From the NCBI RefSeq assembly GCF_000757605.1, contig NZ_JQAK01000001.1, positions 1,328,627 through 1,392,626 of the forward strand: DNA of 64,000 bases, written 5' to 3'. The stretch is from Candidatus Paracaedibacter symbiosus. GTDB lineage: Bacteria > Pseudomonadota > Alphaproteobacteria > Paracaedibacterales > Paracaedibacteraceae. Below the pieces are notes generated by a model, which did no database searches, was not told where the DNA came from, and saw only the letters and a program-made list of their open reading frames with translations. This document shows positions 36,575 to 46,495 of this stretch, in pieces. Position numbers and translations under genes: made by a program. Position 1 is the first letter of the stretch. Each line of letters starts with the position of its first letter.

Positions 36575-38434
36575 TCAGAGCCCCCCTATAATCCTATCAA
36601 GCGTATCGTGCAACATAGCTAAAGACTTAAAATCATCCACATAATTAAAAGCATAGTATAGACAAACATATATGGATTCTATTTCTGATAAATTGTCCTT
36701 AATTTCAGTCAAATGATCTATATTTCCTTCGGAGATATATTTTTCTAATTTTTCTTTGGCTTCGTTAATCCATACCCCTAGTTTAGTTATGAATTCTTCG
36801 GGAGTCGAACTCAGCCCTATTTGATTGACTTTTAAGAAACGTCCAACCATCTGCTGTTTCGAAAAAAACACGTTGCGATAAGGTTCAGTATTGAGAAGTG
36901 CAAAAATATCCTGAGCCCAAAAACTAAGTAAATTATATTTCTCCCTATTATCTAATTGACCAAATTTGTTAGCCTCTTCTTCAATTTTGTTCTGGAGGTT
37001 TCCTTTTGTCTCCTTTAAAGGAAATTTCTCAAGAATCGAATAAAATCGTTCTGGATATCCTTGTATATTATGATGCAAACGATTGTTAATTTTTTGAGCG
37101 ATCTTTGTTATCTCTCCTTCAGGAGAAAACAGTTCAGGGAGCTTCTCATACATAAAACCCCAAACTGTTCTCTGATTACCCAAGCCAGATTGGTATAAAA
37201 TATGAGAGAGATATTGACTTGCCAATGCTTCAGATTCAATTCCAATGATGAGTTCTGAATTATTTTTGATAGCATTTGTAGATGGATGAAATGATCCCGT
37301 ATAAACGACAGGGTTACCTTCTTCAGGATATTGAATAATAAGCTTATGATGAAATTTGCCTTTTGTATAAGGCGTGAAAAGGAGTGAGGCAGAATGTGAG
37401 ATATTTTTAATAGTATCTTCGACATCTCTATTGGTTTTATCATTATCAACAACAATAAGTTTAGGCGTCTCGCTCTCATTGAGCAATTTAAAAAAATCTG
37501 TTGAGGTTAAAAAATTCTCAAATAAAAACAAAGCATTATTTTTTTGAACAAGTATGTTCTCTAATATCTCGAAACAATTATTATTTTCCTTTACGTTCTG
37601 GGCAAAACCAGTAGAAATCGCTAAAGATCTTATGTTTGCTTGGCTATATCCCTCTATATTCTGAAACTGATCGTCAGGGTTAAAGAAATTATCTAGTTTT
37701 GTGAGTTGCTCTGTATTGCTTACTCCGCTGTCCACCCTATTCATGTGATAAATTTTTATGGTGTGTTCTTCTCTAGGTCCTTTCATAGTAAATAAGCTAT
37801 AAAATTTATCTAATAGACTTTTTGCTAACTCATTACTTTGTATAAAAAGGGTGTCTTCAGAATGAACATTATCAGATTCATAAGTAGCATTGGCAGATCC
37901 AATGGTTACTACTGCCTGATATCCTTTTTTCTTGCTTATCGTTACTTTGTGATGAAAAGATTTGGATCCAAGTTTGACAAGACTGGTTGGCACATTATCA
38001 ACTAATTCTTTTATATATGAGTGATAGGGTTTATCTCCTAAAGATTGCTCGTAATCAAGAAAAGTGATAACGCGAAAGTTGGTTCCTTCCTCTCTTTTAA
38101 TATTCGTAAGATATTTATCAGTCAGGGCATGGATGATATTAGGGGCGTCAAGCCTGTACATGAAAACTACAACAAATTCGTCTGATTCTTTTATCAAGTC
38201 AGCAATTTTCTCAGTACATGAGCTTCCCAGAGAAATACACGGCTTAACGAAAACATTTTCAATATTCAAGGAAGAATGGCTATGTCCTCGATAGATCCGA
38301 GCACGCTTTTTAAAGGGGGATGGCGCTGTATGTAATTCCATCGCCCATAAGGTTGATCCATCGGGGGATAAAACTTTGAGAAATAAAGCAATAATTATCG
38401 AAAAACGAAGCGCAACTATCGTTAAACATCCCAT
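36575..38434 (-). CDS. Exported phospholipase-D-like protein with atypical HxK motifs
   Basis: 619 aa with a hydrophobic N-terminus that looks like a signal peptide or anchor. Two PLD-type half-sites are visible: His161-x-Lys163 followed by GSAN (179-182), and His362-x-Lys364 followed by GS (380-381). In ordinary PLD sites an Asp follows the Lys by five residues; here the positions are Lys168 and Tyr369. The ~200 C-terminal residues are helical and unrecognised. PLD folds cut phosphodiesters in lipids or nucleic acids; whether this one is active is unclear. AT content is higher than in the nearby pot genes, suggesting a separate origin. Confidence 0.75.
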   Translation of the reverse strand: MGCLTIVALRFSIIIALFLKVLSPDGSTLWAMELHTAPSPFKKRARIYRGHSHSSLNIENVFVKPCISLGSSCTEKIADLIKESDEFVVVFMYRLDAPNIIHALTDKYLTNIKREEGTNFRVITFLDYEQSLGDKPYHSYIKELVDNVPTSLVKLGSKSFHHKVTISKKKGYQAVVTIGSANATYESDNVHSEDTLFIQSNELAKSLLDKFYSLFTMKGPREEHTIKIYHMNRVDSGVSNTEQLTKLDNFFNPDDQFQNIEGYSQANIRSLAISTGFAQNVKENNNCFEILENILVQKNNALFLFENFLTSTDFFKLLNESETPKLIVVDNDKTNRDVEDTIKNISHSASLLFTPYTKGKFHHKLIIQYPEEGNPVVYTGSFHPSTNAIKNNSELIIGIESEALASQYLSHILYQSGLGNQRTVWGFMYEKLPELFSPEGEITKIAQKINNRLHHNIQGYPERFYSILEKFPLKETKGNLQNKIEEEANKFGQLDNREKYNLLSFWAQDIFALLNTEPYRNVFFSKQQMVGRFLKVNQIGLSSTPEEFITKLGVWINEAKEKLEKYISEGNIDHLTEIKDNLSEIESIYVCLYYAFNYVDDFKSLAMLHDTLDRIIGGL

Positions 38435-38569
38435 AACTCGCTGTCCGATCGTATTTTTATTTGAACATCTAATTCAGGATAAATATATTTTCTTAATTTT
38501 TTCTTTATCTCTCGTGCAGAGAAGTAAAAATAGAAAGAGATACCAGCATTTGACCTAGGCTGTATGCAC

Positions 38570-39379
38570 CTAATATCGCTTTTTCTTTTGCTGATGGTAA
38601 ATAATAATCCCAGCAATCAGAACTGCCAGAGAAATAATACCCACAATAATTGTAGCCAAGGCATTAATTTCAGGGCTCACGCCTAAGCGAATGCTGGAGA
38701 AAATCAACATTGGCAGAGTCGTAGAACCAGGCCCTGACAGGAAGCTTGCGATCACTAAATCATCGAGAGATAACGCAAAGGATAAAAGCCAACTGGACAC
38801 AAGGGAAGGGCCAATTAACGGTAAAGTAATGATCATGAACACCTTGAAAGGCTTGGCGCCAAGATCCAGCGCTGCTTCTTCCAATGAGACATCAAAATCC
38901 TGAAGTCGGGCTTTCACCACTAAATAGGCATAGGCAGTGGCAAGGGTAATATGGGCAATCGTAATTGTTAAAATACCACGATGGCTTGGCCAACCAATCA
39001 ACTGTTCAGTGGCAACAAATAACATTAACATGGCAAGGCCAGTGATAATATCTGGCATAATGAGAGGAGCGGAGATCAAGCCACTAAACAAAGTTCGACC
39101 CTTAAATTTGCCAAATCTCACCATAATCAGAGCGGACAATGTTCCCAAAATAACGGCAACGGTCGCTGTGACCGCCGCAATATGAAAGCTGGTGAGAATT
39201 GAACTGAGCAATCCTTCATTATTCCATAAAGAGACATACCATTTAAGTGAAAATTGGCTCCAAGTGGTCACCAATTTTGACTCGTTAAAAGAAAAAGCCA
39301 CAACAGTTAAAATCGGGAGGTATAAAAAGGCATATCCTAAGATTAAGCCTAAAATTGTGACAGTGGAAAAACGGCGCAT
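38570..39379 (-). CDS. potI: Putrescine/spermidine ABC permease PotI-like
   Basis: 269 aa from ATG 39379, which overlaps the last base of the upstream permease gene. Six hydrophobic helices and the EAA loop (LEEAALDLGAKPFKVFMIITLP) place it in the PotC/PotI binding-protein-dependent permease family. It is the last gene of potF-G-H-I. Confidence 0.93.
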   Translation of the reverse strand: MRRFSTVTILGLILGYAFLYLPILTVVAFSFNESKLVTTWSQFSLKWYVSLWNNEGLLSSILTSFHIAAVTATVAVILGTLSALIMVRFGKFKGRTLFSGLISAPLIMPDIITGLAMLMLFVATEQLIGWPSHRGILTITIAHITLATAYAYLVVKARLQDFDVSLEEAALDLGAKPFKVFMIITLPLIGPSLVSSWLLSFALSLDDLVIASFLSGPGSTTLPMLIFSSIRLGVSPEINALATIIVGIISLAVLIAGIIIYHQQKKKRY

Positions 39380-40302
39380 TAGTTTGTCTCCTGTCGATCC
39401 AGTTGGCGGCGTTGCATAATCATAATGGGGACCACAAATAGCATCAGCATAATCACTGCAACAGTGGAGGCAATGGGCCAATCGCGGTTGTTAAAAAACT
39501 CAAGCCAAATAATGCGGCCAATCATTAAGTTATCAGGAGCCCCAAGGAGCTCTGGGATAACAAACTCACCCAAAGCTGGAATAAAGACCAAAGCGCAACC
39601 CGACCAGATTCCAGCTTTTGATAAAGGGACAGTGATGCGCCAAAAGGCCTGCCAGGGGCGGCAACCAAGGTCGTAGGCGGCTTCTAAATACACATCATCT
39701 AGCTTTTCCAAGGTAGAATAAATCGGTAACACCATAAAAGGGAGATAACAATAAACAACGCCAATAGTCACAGCAATATTGTTGTATAAGAATTGCTTTG
39801 GCTCAGAAATTAAACCGCAATAAAGTAGCAAATTGTTCAGCAATCCATCTTTACTCAAAATCCCTATCCAGGCATAAACACGCACCAAAAACGAGGTCCA
39901 AAAAGGCAAAATAACCAAGAGCAGTAGGACACTGCGCCAATGGGACGAGGCACGGCTAATGCCATAAGCAATTAGGTAGCCAAAAATCAGGCAAAAAATG
40001 GTTGAAATCAGCGCGATGGTGAGAGAGGCGAGAAAGCCAGTCGCGTAAAAAGAATCCGTTACCATCCGAATATAATTATTCAAATTCAGAGTAATGGTTA
40101 AAATCCCTTCAGAGGCAAAATTCAATAGGGGTTGATAAGGCGGAATTGCCAAAATTGTCTGGGAGAAAGAAACTTTTAGAACCATTAAAAAGGGAATTAA
40201 AAAGAACAAAATCAACCAGAAATAAGGAATCAACGCAACAGTATAGCGATTGCGCCATACAGGCTTCGATTTTGTTTTTTGGGGGTGGAGTTGCTGCGTC
40301 AT
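39379..40302 (-). CDS. potH: Putrescine/spermidine ABC permease PotH-like
   Basis: 307 aa from ATG 40302, which overlaps the potG stop by 4 bases (ATGA). Helices and the EAA loop YLEAAYDLGCRPWQAFWRIT are typical of PotB/PotH. It pairs with PotI in the inner membrane. Confidence 0.93.
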   Translation of the reverse strand: MTQQLHPQKTKSKPVWRNRYTVALIPYFWLILFFLIPFLMVLKVSFSQTILAIPPYQPLLNFASEGILTITLNLNNYIRMVTDSFYATGFLASLTIALISTIFCLIFGYLIAYGISRASSHWRSVLLLLVILPFWTSFLVRVYAWIGILSKDGLLNNLLLYCGLISEPKQFLYNNIAVTIGVVYCYLPFMVLPIYSTLEKLDDVYLEAAYDLGCRPWQAFWRITVPLSKAGIWSGCALVFIPALGEFVIPELLGAPDNLMIGRIIWLEFFNNRDWPIASTVAVIMLMLFVVPIMIMQRRQLDRQETN

Positions 40303-41441
40303 GATGTTAAAATCACTCCATTTTCGGAACGCCAAAACAAATAAACTTCATCTTCCCATTTAACTTCCCGTTCAGAAAAACGCAATAGATTTGGTCTAGC
40401 TGCTTGCACAATTTTACCCGAGGCTAATTGGACGTAATAAATAGAAATATCACCAAGATAAGCAATTTCACGCACTACCCCTTTGGCCGTATTTCGGTTA
40501 CCTGCAAGCGGTGTTGTGGAAATCATCACTTTTTCCGGGCGGATTGCCACCGCCACGTGCGAGCCTACCGGGACGGCGGCTGAGTCAGTAACATAGAGAT
40601 TGCAACAAGCTTCTTCTGAATCGATAGACACATGATCTTCTTCATCTTCCATCACCACCCCTTCAAAGATGTTCATGGATCCAATAAATTCGGCCACATA
40701 GCGAGAATTAGGGAATTCATAGAGGTCATGCGGAGCCCCGATTTGACGAATTCGCCCCTCATCCATAATTGCCATTCGGGTGGACATCGTCATGGCTTCT
40801 TCTTGATCGTGGGTAACCATAATAAAGGTAATGCCCACACGTTCTTGAATGTTCACTAATTCAAATTGAGTTTGCTCGCGAAGCTTCTTATCGAGTGCTC
40901 CTAAAGGTTCGTCTAACAAGAGGAGTTTTGGTTCTTTGACAAGGCTTCTGGCGAGCGCCACCCGTTGGCGCTGTCCACCGGATAACTGATTTGGTTTACG
41001 CTCCGCATAAGAAGACATTTGCACAAGATCAAGGGCAGCCTTAACTCGGTCGCGGATGATATGTTTAGGTAAACGTTCTTGCTTTAAGCCAAAAGCGACG
41101 TTTTGTTCTACCGTCATCATGGGAAAGAGGGCATAAGACTGGAACATCATATTGACGGGACGTTCATAAGGAGGCCAGTCAGTTACGTCAATATCGTCAA
41201 TAAGGATACGACCAGAAGAAGGTTTTTCAAACCCAGCCAACATCCGTAATAAGGTGGTTTTACCGCTGCCTGAGCCCCCTAATAAAGAAAAGAGTTCTCC
41301 CTCATAAACCGATAGAGAAACCCCTTTGACTGCCGCAACTGAACCAAAGGTTTTGGAGATGTTGTCAACAACAATGTAAGGGCGTGCCTTTGGATCTTGC
41401 CAAGGTTCAACGGCGCGTAGAGGTTGTGAAATTGGTGGCAT
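40299..41441 (-). CDS. potG: Polyamine ABC transporter ATP-binding protein
   Basis: 380 aa. Walker A GGSGSGKTTLLRML, signature LSGGQRQRVALARSL, Walker B LLLLDEPLGALD and the H-loop ITFIMVTHDQEEAM are present. A C-terminal TOBE-like regulatory domain (VAIRPEKVMIS) ends the protein. The subunit powers the PotH/PotI permease. Confidence 0.94.
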   Translation of the reverse strand: MPPISQPLRAVEPWQDPKARPYIVVDNISKTFGSVAAVKGVSLSVYEGELFSLLGGSGSGKTTLLRMLAGFEKPSSGRILIDDIDVTDWPPYERPVNMMFQSYALFPMMTVEQNVAFGLKQERLPKHIIRDRVKAALDLVQMSSYAERKPNQLSGGQRQRVALARSLVKEPKLLLLDEPLGALDKKLREQTQFELVNIQERVGITFIMVTHDQEEAMTMSTRMAIMDEGRIRQIGAPHDLYEFPNSRYVAEFIGSMNIFEGVVMEDEEDHVSIDSEEACCNLYVTDSAAVPVGSHVAVAIRPEKVMISTTPLAGNRNTAKGVVREIAYLGDISIYYVQLASGKIVQAARPNLLRFSEREVKWEDEVYLFWRSENGVILTS

Positions 41442-41448
41442 CCTCTTC

Positions 41449-42666
41449 TTATCCTTTTCTAATATTGCTGGTCTTCATTGGAGCGGGTTCACTGGGGTGA
41501 GCATCTACTTTGCCTATTTTAAATTGTGTCCATAACCGCGTCCGGTGCCGCTCATAAGAGAGCGCTTGTGGTTTATCGAGTTTTAGCTTTGCTAAAGTTT
41601 CTGGTTTTGGAAAAATCGTGGGGTCATTCTTAATCTTATCCTCAATAAGAGGTAACGCCCCTTTGACCGTCACGGCAAGCTGAGTATAATTGGCGATTTC
41701 AGCAGCAACTTCAGAACGCAATAAAAAGTTGATGAATTTGTGGGCATTTTTAGGGTGGGGTGCATCTTTAGGGATAGCCATCACATCAATCCACATGGTT
41801 CCCCCTTCTTCAGGGACAACATAGCGGATATGGATAGGTTTACCCACTTCATCGGCCCGTTGCTGGGCAAGTTGGGCCTCGCCTGACCAGGCTTGGGCCA
41901 CACAGCTTTCACCCGACACAAGCTCATTGACAAAACGAGAGCTGCTAAAGCGACTTATAAAGGGACGGATGGCGAGTAAATCCTGCTGAACCTTAGTCAG
42001 ATCTTCTAAGGAATCACTATGGGGATTAATGCCCAAATAAGCCATGGCTGCAGGATAGACATCAACCGCTTCATCCAGTAAGGTGACACCGCAATCACTG
42101 AAATGACTGACAATTGTTGGATCAAACAGCATTCGGTAGCTATGAGTAGGTGCTCCTGGTAGACGCTTTTTAATTTCTTCTTCGACATAGGCAAACCCAA
42201 ACGTGCCCCAATAGTAAGGAATTGCAAATTCTAAATTAGGATCAGCAACGCGCATCCGGTCAAAAATGAGAGAATCCATATGAACTAAATTGGGCAGCAA
42301 TGTTTTATCAAGTTTTTGATAAACACCTGCTTCAATTTGACGCTGAACATAAGGAGAAGCTGACGGAAAAACAACATCATAACCTGAGTTTCCAGAAAAC
42401 AACTTTGCCTCAAGAATTTCATTATTATCATAAAGGTCATAGCGGACAGTGAGACCAGTTTCCTCCTCAAACTGCTGCACCAGATGGGCAGGGATCATGC
42501 CATACCAGTTATAGACATTCACATAGGGTTTTTCTTTGTGAGAAGGGGCAGTTGGATAAAATAAGGCTCTCATGCCAATGGGTAGGCTGAGAATTAAAAT
42601 ACAAAAGAGGAGTATTTTGCGCCAACGCAGCGCTTGCCCGTTTTTTTCCAATGATGAAACATCCAA
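41449..42666 (-). CDS. potF: Polyamine-binding protein PotF-like
   Basis: 405-aa periplasmic solute-binding protein with an N-terminal hydrophobic segment (ILLFCILILSLPIGM), then VNVYNWYGMIPAHLVQQFEEETG, the usual PotD/PotF opening, and YDVVFPSASPYVQRQIEAG. First gene of the operon, 7 bases before potG. The N-terminal region before the helix is longer than usual, so it may be membrane-anchored. Confidence 0.92.
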   Translation of the reverse strand: MDVSSLEKNGQALRWRKILLFCILILSLPIGMRALFYPTAPSHKEKPYVNVYNWYGMIPAHLVQQFEEETGLTVRYDLYDNNEILEAKLFSGNSGYDVVFPSASPYVQRQIEAGVYQKLDKTLLPNLVHMDSLIFDRMRVADPNLEFAIPYYWGTFGFAYVEEEIKKRLPGAPTHSYRMLFDPTIVSHFSDCGVTLLDEAVDVYPAAMAYLGINPHSDSLEDLTKVQQDLLAIRPFISRFSSSRFVNELVSGESCVAQAWSGEAQLAQQRADEVGKPIHIRYVVPEEGGTMWIDVMAIPKDAPHPKNAHKFINFLLRSEVAAEIANYTQLAVTVKGALPLIEDKIKNDPTIFPKPETLAKLKLDKPQALSYERHRTRLWTQFKIGKVDAHPSEPAPMKTSNIRKG

Positions 42667-42961
42667 ACTCTAAGGTCATATTGATCCTATTATGATATTT
42701 AGACTGTTAATCAATCCTTTACAATATTATAAATGAACATTGGGCTAAAAAAGTTGTCTCAACTAAGAAGGAGGATGGCAGAATGCTTAATGGAGGGTCA
42801 GGCACTTAATAATAATCACCTTTTTATGCTAAACGTTTAAAGTTATCTTTTAAAGATTTAGAGAATAGTCAGAAAGCAGAATGATCATACAAGAGGCGGC
42901 GGACATTTTTTGCCTGACACCAAGTAAGCGCTCTGCGTTTTCAGGAAATGTTATCTCCCCC
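42667..42961. other. Intergenic region upstream of the pot operon
   Basis: AT-rich 295-base gap between xerC and potF, both on the minus strand. It presumably contains the pot promoter. I see no RNA gene, repeat or small CDS that I can support. Confidence 0.4.
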
Positions 42962-43876
42962 TCATCTTCTCCTTCCGCGAGGGTGGGCTTTGTTATAGGT
43001 TTGCATCAGTTGTTGTTGATCGATGCTGGTATAGATTTGGGTTGTGGCAAGGGATGCATGGCCTAACAGCTCTTGAATGCCACGCAAATCCTGTGTTTGC
43101 GACATCAAATGTGTCGCGCAGGAATGACGCAACGCGTGCGGTGTGACATATTCTGGTAATCCCATAGCACGGCGATAAAGGCGCAAGGTTTTTTGGGCCA
43201 TTGATGGGTTGAGCGCCCCCCCTTTAACCCCCAAAAAAAGGGGTGTTGTTGCCTCAATGGGAAAGGGACAGGCCTTCACATAAGCTGTAATTGTGGTTTG
43301 CACGGCGGGAATAATCGGCACAATTCGTTGTTTTTTTCCTTTGCCAATAATCGCTAATCGATCTGTTAACGGCAGACAGTACCCCGTCAGATTCAAAGCT
43401 TCGCCGAGACGCATTCCCGTTGCATACAGTAAAACAAATAACGCTTTGTCTCGTAATCCCAGCCATTCTTCTGTCGCAAACCCCTCAATATCTGTCATTA
43501 ACTCTGCCGTTTGCCCTTCGCTTAAAGGGCGTGGTAAGCTCACTTTGACACGGGGAGATTGTACCGCCGTTAAAGCCGGGCAAGTATTGCCTGTTTGCTT
43601 GCCGAGATAGGTATAAAAATTACGGACAACCGATAAAGCGCGTGCCGTTGAGCGTGGTGAGAGACCTTTATTATTCCGAAAAGCCAGCCAACTACGGAAA
43701 TCTGTAATTTTAAGATCAATCAATGCTTGTTCAAGGAGGGTTTCTGCTTTATACTGCGCCATAAATGTCAGAAATTCACGAAAGTCTCGCTCATAGGCAT
43801 AGAGTGTGTGGGAAGAAAATCGCTTCGTTAGTTTTAGCCAATTAGTCCAATCAAGAAGACGCTGATTTAGGTTCAT
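42962..43876 (-). CDS. xerC: Tyrosine recombinase XerC
   Basis: 304-aa site-specific recombinase resolving chromosome dimers at dif with XerD. The catalytic set is visible: Arg in YATGMRLGEALNL, Lys in GKGKKQR, H-x-x-R in TPHALRHSCATHL, His in LLGHASLATTQIY and the Tyr nucleophile in that same motif. The N-terminal core-binding domain begins LKLTKRFSSHTLYAYERDF. It fits XerC better than a phage integrase, and no phage genes adjoin it. Confidence 0.92.
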   Translation of the reverse strand: MNLNQRLLDWTNWLKLTKRFSSHTLYAYERDFREFLTFMAQYKAETLLEQALIDLKITDFRSWLAFRNNKGLSPRSTARALSVVRNFYTYLGKQTGNTCPALTAVQSPRVKVSLPRPLSEGQTAELMTDIEGFATEEWLGLRDKALFVLLYATGMRLGEALNLTGYCLPLTDRLAIIGKGKKQRIVPIIPAVQTTITAYVKACPFPIEATTPLFLGVKGGALNPSMAQKTLRLYRRAMGLPEYVTPHALRHSCATHLMSQTQDLRGIQELLGHASLATTQIYTSIDQQQLMQTYNKAHPRGRRR

Positions 43877-43946
43877 AGGGATTTTATTACCTTTTTTATT
43901 CTCTTTTTACTAGTCAATCCGTCAAAAATTAAGCTAAATAATTGTT

Positions 43947-45728
43947 ATGAAGAAAAGCCTTAAAAATTTTTTGTTAAATCCGCAAACGCGTCAACTGTTC
44001 AGACGGTTATTGCGCGAACATATCTTATGTTACAAAACCCACTTCTTTATGGCAATTGGCTTTTTGATTCTGTCAGCGCTTTCCAATGCGGCAATTCCCT
44101 ACTTTTTAAAGCCAGTTTTTGATGACATTTTTGTGAGCCACGATAAAACGGCTCTTGTATACGTATGTAGTGCTATTTTTGCTGTTTTTGCTTGCAGGGG
44201 TGTTGCGGCTTTTGGGGAAGCCGTTACAATGACAAACCTAGGGCAACGCGTGATTTCAGATATTCAAAACCGTCTGTTTCAACATTTGATCAACACTGAC
44301 TATTCTTTTTTTCAGCAACACGCAACGGGTCGTCTGATTTCCATCTTTACGAATGATGTGAATTTGATGCGTGCCACTGTCAGTAACGTGATTATTTCGT
44401 TTACCCGAGATACTTTAAATCTTGTATGTTTGGTGACACTTTTGTTTGTTCGCGATCCCCTCTTGGCGGCTGTATCGCTGATGCTGATCCCGATTGTGGC
44501 CTTATTCTTGGCAAAACTCAATAAACGATTCAGACGGGTTATTGATAAGGCTCAAGATGAACATGGATCGCTCGCCAGCTACTTATCACAAATTTTCCAA
44601 GGTATTCGCGTTGTTAAGGCCTATTGTATGGAAGCTTATGAAGTGAGGCGCATGCAGACACAAACCAATGCTATTGTGGGATTAATTACTAAATCATCCC
44701 AAACGCGGGCTCTAAGTAATCCTATTATTGATATTTTAGCAGGTTTGATTATTAGCTCGATTCTTGTTTATGGTGGTTTACAAGTGATGAATGGCACACG
44801 TACGACGGGTGATTTTGTTTCTTTTATTACCGCACTATTTTTAGCTTATGAGCCATTAAAACGGATCAGTAACGTCAATCACAGCTTGCAAGAAGGGATC
44901 ATTGCGGCGACGCGTGTTTTTAAAATTATTGACGCGCCTACTCAGATTCAGTCGATGAATGAGCCCATTATTAAGCCACGCTTCCAAGGGGAAATTACTT
45001 TTAAAGATGTTTCCTTTAGTTATCCGAATGGGAAGAAAGCTTTGAGGAATCTTAATTTAGAAATTCTCAGGGGCCAAAAAGTTGCCTTTGTAGGTAGTAG
45101 TGGGTCGGGGAAATCGTCTCTTATTAATTTAGTCCCCCGTTTTTATGATGCAGCAAAAGGGGAAATTTTAATTGATGGCCAACCAATCACTCACTATGAT
45201 TTGCAAAATTTAAGGCATAATATTTCTCTTGTGAGCCAAGAAATTTCTCTATTTGATGATACGATCTATAACAATATTTTGTATGGTAATATTCAAGCAA
45301 CCAAAGAAGAAGTAATCGCTACTGCCAAATCAGCTGGTGCCCACGATTTTATTGAGAAGTTAAAAGAGGGTTATGAGACATTGGTAGGTGAAAATGGGAC
45401 ACGCCTATCGGGCGGCCAACGCCAACGAATTGCTATTGCAAGAGCCATTTTAAAAAATGCACCAATTTTACTTTTGGATGAGGCCACGTCCGCCCTTGAT
45501 AGTCAGTCTGAAAAACATATTCAAGATGCTTTTATTACCTTGATGCAGGGGAAAACATCCTTGGTCGTGGCGCATCGTTTGTCAACGATTGTTGATTCTG
45601 ATTTGATCTACGTCCTTGAAAATGGTAGCATTGTTGAGCGAGGAACACACCATGAGTTGCTTCAACAACAACAACATTATTATAAATTGTGGCATCGTCA
45701 AGCGCGGTTGGACGAGGATACTGAATGA
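43947..45728 (+). CDS. MsbA-like lipid A/phospholipid ABC exporter
   Basis: 593-aa half-transporter: six-helix membrane domain (first ~320 residues) fused to an ATPase with Walker A GSSGSGKSSLINLV, signature LSGGQRQRIAIARAIL, Walker B ILLLDEATSALD and the H-loop VVAHRLSTI. The family flips lipid A core or other lipids to the outer leaflet of the inner membrane. A decayed lipid acyltransferase gene starts on its stop codon, which supports a lipid-related role. Confidence 0.9.
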   Translation: MKKSLKNFLLNPQTRQLFRRLLREHILCYKTHFFMAIGFLILSALSNAAIPYFLKPVFDDIFVSHDKTALVYVCSAIFAVFACRGVAAFGEAVTMTNLGQRVISDIQNRLFQHLINTDYSFFQQHATGRLISIFTNDVNLMRATVSNVIISFTRDTLNLVCLVTLLFVRDPLLAAVSLMLIPIVALFLAKLNKRFRRVIDKAQDEHGSLASYLSQIFQGIRVVKAYCMEAYEVRRMQTQTNAIVGLITKSSQTRALSNPIIDILAGLIISSILVYGGLQVMNGTRTTGDFVSFITALFLAYEPLKRISNVNHSLQEGIIAATRVFKIIDAPTQIQSMNEPIIKPRFQGEITFKDVSFSYPNGKKALRNLNLEILRGQKVAFVGSSGSGKSSLINLVPRFYDAAKGEILIDGQPITHYDLQNLRHNISLVSQEISLFDDTIYNNILYGNIQATKEEVIATAKSAGAHDFIEKLKEGYETLVGENGTRLSGGQRQRIAIARAILKNAPILLLDEATSALDSQSEKHIQDAFITLMQGKTSLVVAHRLSTIVDSDLIYVLENGSIVERGTHHELLQQQQHYYKLWHRQARLDEDTE

Positions 45729-46009
45729 AAAAGCTGCCTAAAAAAATCACTCCTTCTGGTGTTTTTCTTGAATTTTTTTCCTTTCTCCTTAGTCTCTCCT
45801 TAAGGTTTATTTATAGGATGACCCGCGGGCAGACCATCAATCGCTATAAACGCATTAATTCATGGGATAACTTATGTATTCCCCTGCCATTTTCATAGGG
45901 TGTTTTTGTCGAGGGTAATCCCCTTCAAATACCTCGTTGTAATGATGACGAATTAGAACTCTACCGCCTTGAGCTTGAAAAAATTAACCAAGCTGCAAGA
46001 TTTTGCTGA
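45725..46009 (+). pseudogene. Remnant of a DUF374 lysophospholipid acyltransferase-like gene
   Basis: ATG 45725 overlaps the exporter stop in an ATGA pattern. The frame reads FFSFLLSLSLRFIYRMTRG, like the DUF374 N-terminus, then joins directly to the family's C-terminal end: SWDNLCIPLPFS, a TAG stop at 45896-45898, and in the same frame GVFVEGNPLQIPR, DDELELYRLELEKI and a final TGA at 46007. The whole catalytic middle is missing. So one large deletion plus a nonsense change has inactivated the gene. In other alphaproteobacteria this gene family sits beside msbA/waaA genes. Confidence 0.8.
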
Positions 46010-46042
46010 TAACCTCTTAAAAAATATGGTCTTGGAAAAATA

Positions 46043-46495
46043 ATGGATACGAAACAAACTCGGGCTTTTGGGGCCCGAACTGCCTCTCGTTTAGCGGCTG
46101 TACAAGCGCTTTACCAATTGGAAATTGAACCTATTAGTCCACGAGCTGTTATTGGCCAATTTATTGCACACCGTTTTAAGGAAGAAAAACTTTTTCCCGT
46201 CAAAGTAAATGAAGACCTTTTTGAACAGATCGTCTCAGGGGTTTACGAGAAACGTCAGGAACTTGATCTTTTGATTAGTAACATATTGGCAAATGGATGG
46301 ACAATTGAGCGTTTGGAAGTTGTCGTGAAAGCAATTTTACGGGCGGCTACTTATGAGCTTTTGGGGAATACAAATGCGCCAAAACCCGTTATCATTAATG
46401 AGTATGTTAATGTAACAAAAGCTTTTTTTTCCGGACAAGAACCAGCTTTTGTCAACGCCTCACTTGATAATTTATCTAAACAGGTTCCGCAATGA
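46043..46495 (+). CDS. nusB: Transcription antitermination protein NusB
   Basis: 150-aa all-helical protein: RTASRLAAVQALYQLEI at the N-terminus, then LDLLISNILANGWTIERLE, VVKAILRAATYELL and PVIINEYVNVTKAFF. It binds boxA RNA with NusE/S10 to keep rRNA transcription processive. The next gene overlaps its stop by 4 bases. Confidence 0.96.
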   Translation: MDTKQTRAFGARTASRLAAVQALYQLEIEPISPRAVIGQFIAHRFKEEKLFPVKVNEDLFEQIVSGVYEKRQELDLLISNILANGWTIERLEVVVKAILRAATYELLGNTNAPKPVIINEYVNVTKAFFSGQEPAFVNASLDNLSKQVPQ

